Assembly: GCA_902783755.1 (NCBI GenBank)
Contig: CACZSC010000251.1
Coordinates: 1 to 9,088, forward strand
Length of the DNA stretch: 9,088 nt
Direction: 5' to 3'
Source: an uncultured Ruminococcus sp.
Lineage (GTDB): Bacteria; Bacillota; Clostridia; Oscillospirales; CAG-272
The position numbers and the translations under genes were made by a program. The notes under the pieces are model-generated. The model was given only the letters and a program-made list of their open reading frames with translations. It had not been told where the DNA came from and did not search any database. Shown one piece after another: positions 6,672-9,088 of the stretch. Each line of letters opens with the position of its first letter. Positions within the stretch are counted from its first letter, which is position 1.

Positions 6672-7259
6672 TTATTCGGCCTTTTCAAGGAGATATGTGG
6701 CCTCAAGATCCGCGAGGTGCAGCATCACGGCCAGAGGAGATGCGGTGTATGCCCGGCTGATGGACTGGTCCCCGCCCTTGACCAGAGGATCGAACCCGCC
6801 CATGTGGAACCTGATGGCCAGAAGCTCGTCCACGCTCAGCTGTTTCAGGAACCACTGGAGGATTATGCAGCTCTTCTCCCCGTGTCCTATGGGGAACCGC
6901 TCATCCACCTCGTATACTTCCTTCGTGGTCCACTGCCCGTTCTCGTCCTTCACGTTCCTGGTGCCCACCTTGTAGTAGTGGGCCTTGCATATGTCATGGA
7001 ACAGGGCGGTGATCGCCACGGTCTCCGGGCTTATTTTCGCGTCGGGATACCTTTCGACGATCTTCGCGAGGCATCTGTAGACGTTCAGGGAGTGCTCCAC
7101 CAGCCCGCCCGGGTGGGACCCGTGGAACTTGGTGCTGGCGGGAGCCTGGAAGAAGTCGCTGCTGCAGATCCATTTGAGAAGCTCGTCGATGCCTTCTCTC
7201 TTTATGTTCTTTTTGCAGATGTCAAGAAACTCCTGCTTCAGTTCTTCAGTGTTCGCCAT
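6672..7259 (-). CDS. HD-domain metal-dependent phosphohydrolase, substrate unknown
   Basis: This is a 195-residue protein made almost wholly of one HD domain. Candidate metal ligands appear in family order: H56 in GGLVEHSLNV, H88-D89 in ALFHDICKA, H126 in IGHGEKS, H152 in IRFHMGG and D184 in HLADLEA. The 'H-x-G-G-L-x-x-H-S' opening resembles the C-terminal HD domain of the YhaM 3'-5' exoribonuclease, but the N-terminal nucleic-acid-binding domain of YhaM is absent. HD enzymes hydrolyse phosphate esters of nucleotides or nucleic acids; which one applies here is open. It is the last gene of the leftward operon. Its ATG is one nucleotide past the glpK stop (TGA-T-ATG), with AGGGA within the glpK end as a possible ribosome binding site, so translation is probably coupled to glpK. 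There are no membrane segments. Confidence 0.85.
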   Translation of the reverse strand: MANTEELKQEFLDICKKNIKREGIDELLKWICSSDFFQAPASTKFHGSHPGGLVEHSLNVYRCLAKIVERYPDAKISPETVAITALFHDICKAHYYKVGTRNVKDENGQWTTKEVYEVDERFPIGHGEKSCIILQWFLKQLSVDELLAIRFHMGGFDPLVKGGDQSISRAYTASPLAVMLHLADLEATYLLEKAE

Positions 7260-7260
7260 A

Positions 7261-9088
<1,828 letters not shown>

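Overview
The window is GC-rich, densely coded bacterial chromosome and looks like a Gram-positive, Clostridia-like anaerobe. The pointers are a bacterial RqcH/NFACT protein, strong AGGAGG-type ribosome binding sites, heavy use of AGG for arginine and avoidance of TTA, CTA and TCA codons. The taxonomic guess is an inference and is weak below phylum level. I see no mobile element, CRISPR array, rRNA or tRNA.

Left block (1-2034, minus strand): the first 678 codons of the ATP-dependent protease Lon. The window edge falls just before the expected catalytic serine motif. A 245-bp divergent intergenic region (2035-2279) holds a good extended -10 promoter for lon, a likely promoter for the rightward genes, an 8-bp inverted repeat and a small GC hairpin.

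Middle block (2280-6608, plus strand), a four-gene run: a GNAT-family acetyltransferase overlaps rqcH by 11 bp. RqcH is the ribosome quality-control factor that adds alanine tails to stalled nascent chains. Then, 20 bp and 6 bp apart, come a TIM-barrel sugar-phosphate isomerase/epimerase and a divergent member of the NAD-dependent glycerol-3-phosphate dehydrogenase (GpsA) family. The run ends in a hairpin plus T-run at 6629-6668 that probably terminates transcription from both sides.

Right block (9088-6672, minus strand), a tightly coupled three-gene run: the C-terminal end of an ABC-3-type (Zn/Mn) metal permease, glycerol kinase glpK, and a small HD-domain phosphohydrolase. Both junctions have the form TGA-N-ATG, which suggests translational coupling.

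How they fit together: Lon and RqcH share a divergent control region and both serve protein quality control. GlpK makes glycerol-3-phosphate, and the GpsA-like enzyme in the converging operon could act on that or on a related phosphate, but its substrate pocket looks altered. The items most worth a second look are the isomerase plus GpsA-like pair, the odd permease-glpK-HD operon, the missing HPr phosphorylation histidine in GlpK, and the contrasting isoleucine codon use of the isomerase. Nothing here is clearly a wholly new system; most genes are recognisable housekeeping families in unusual company.
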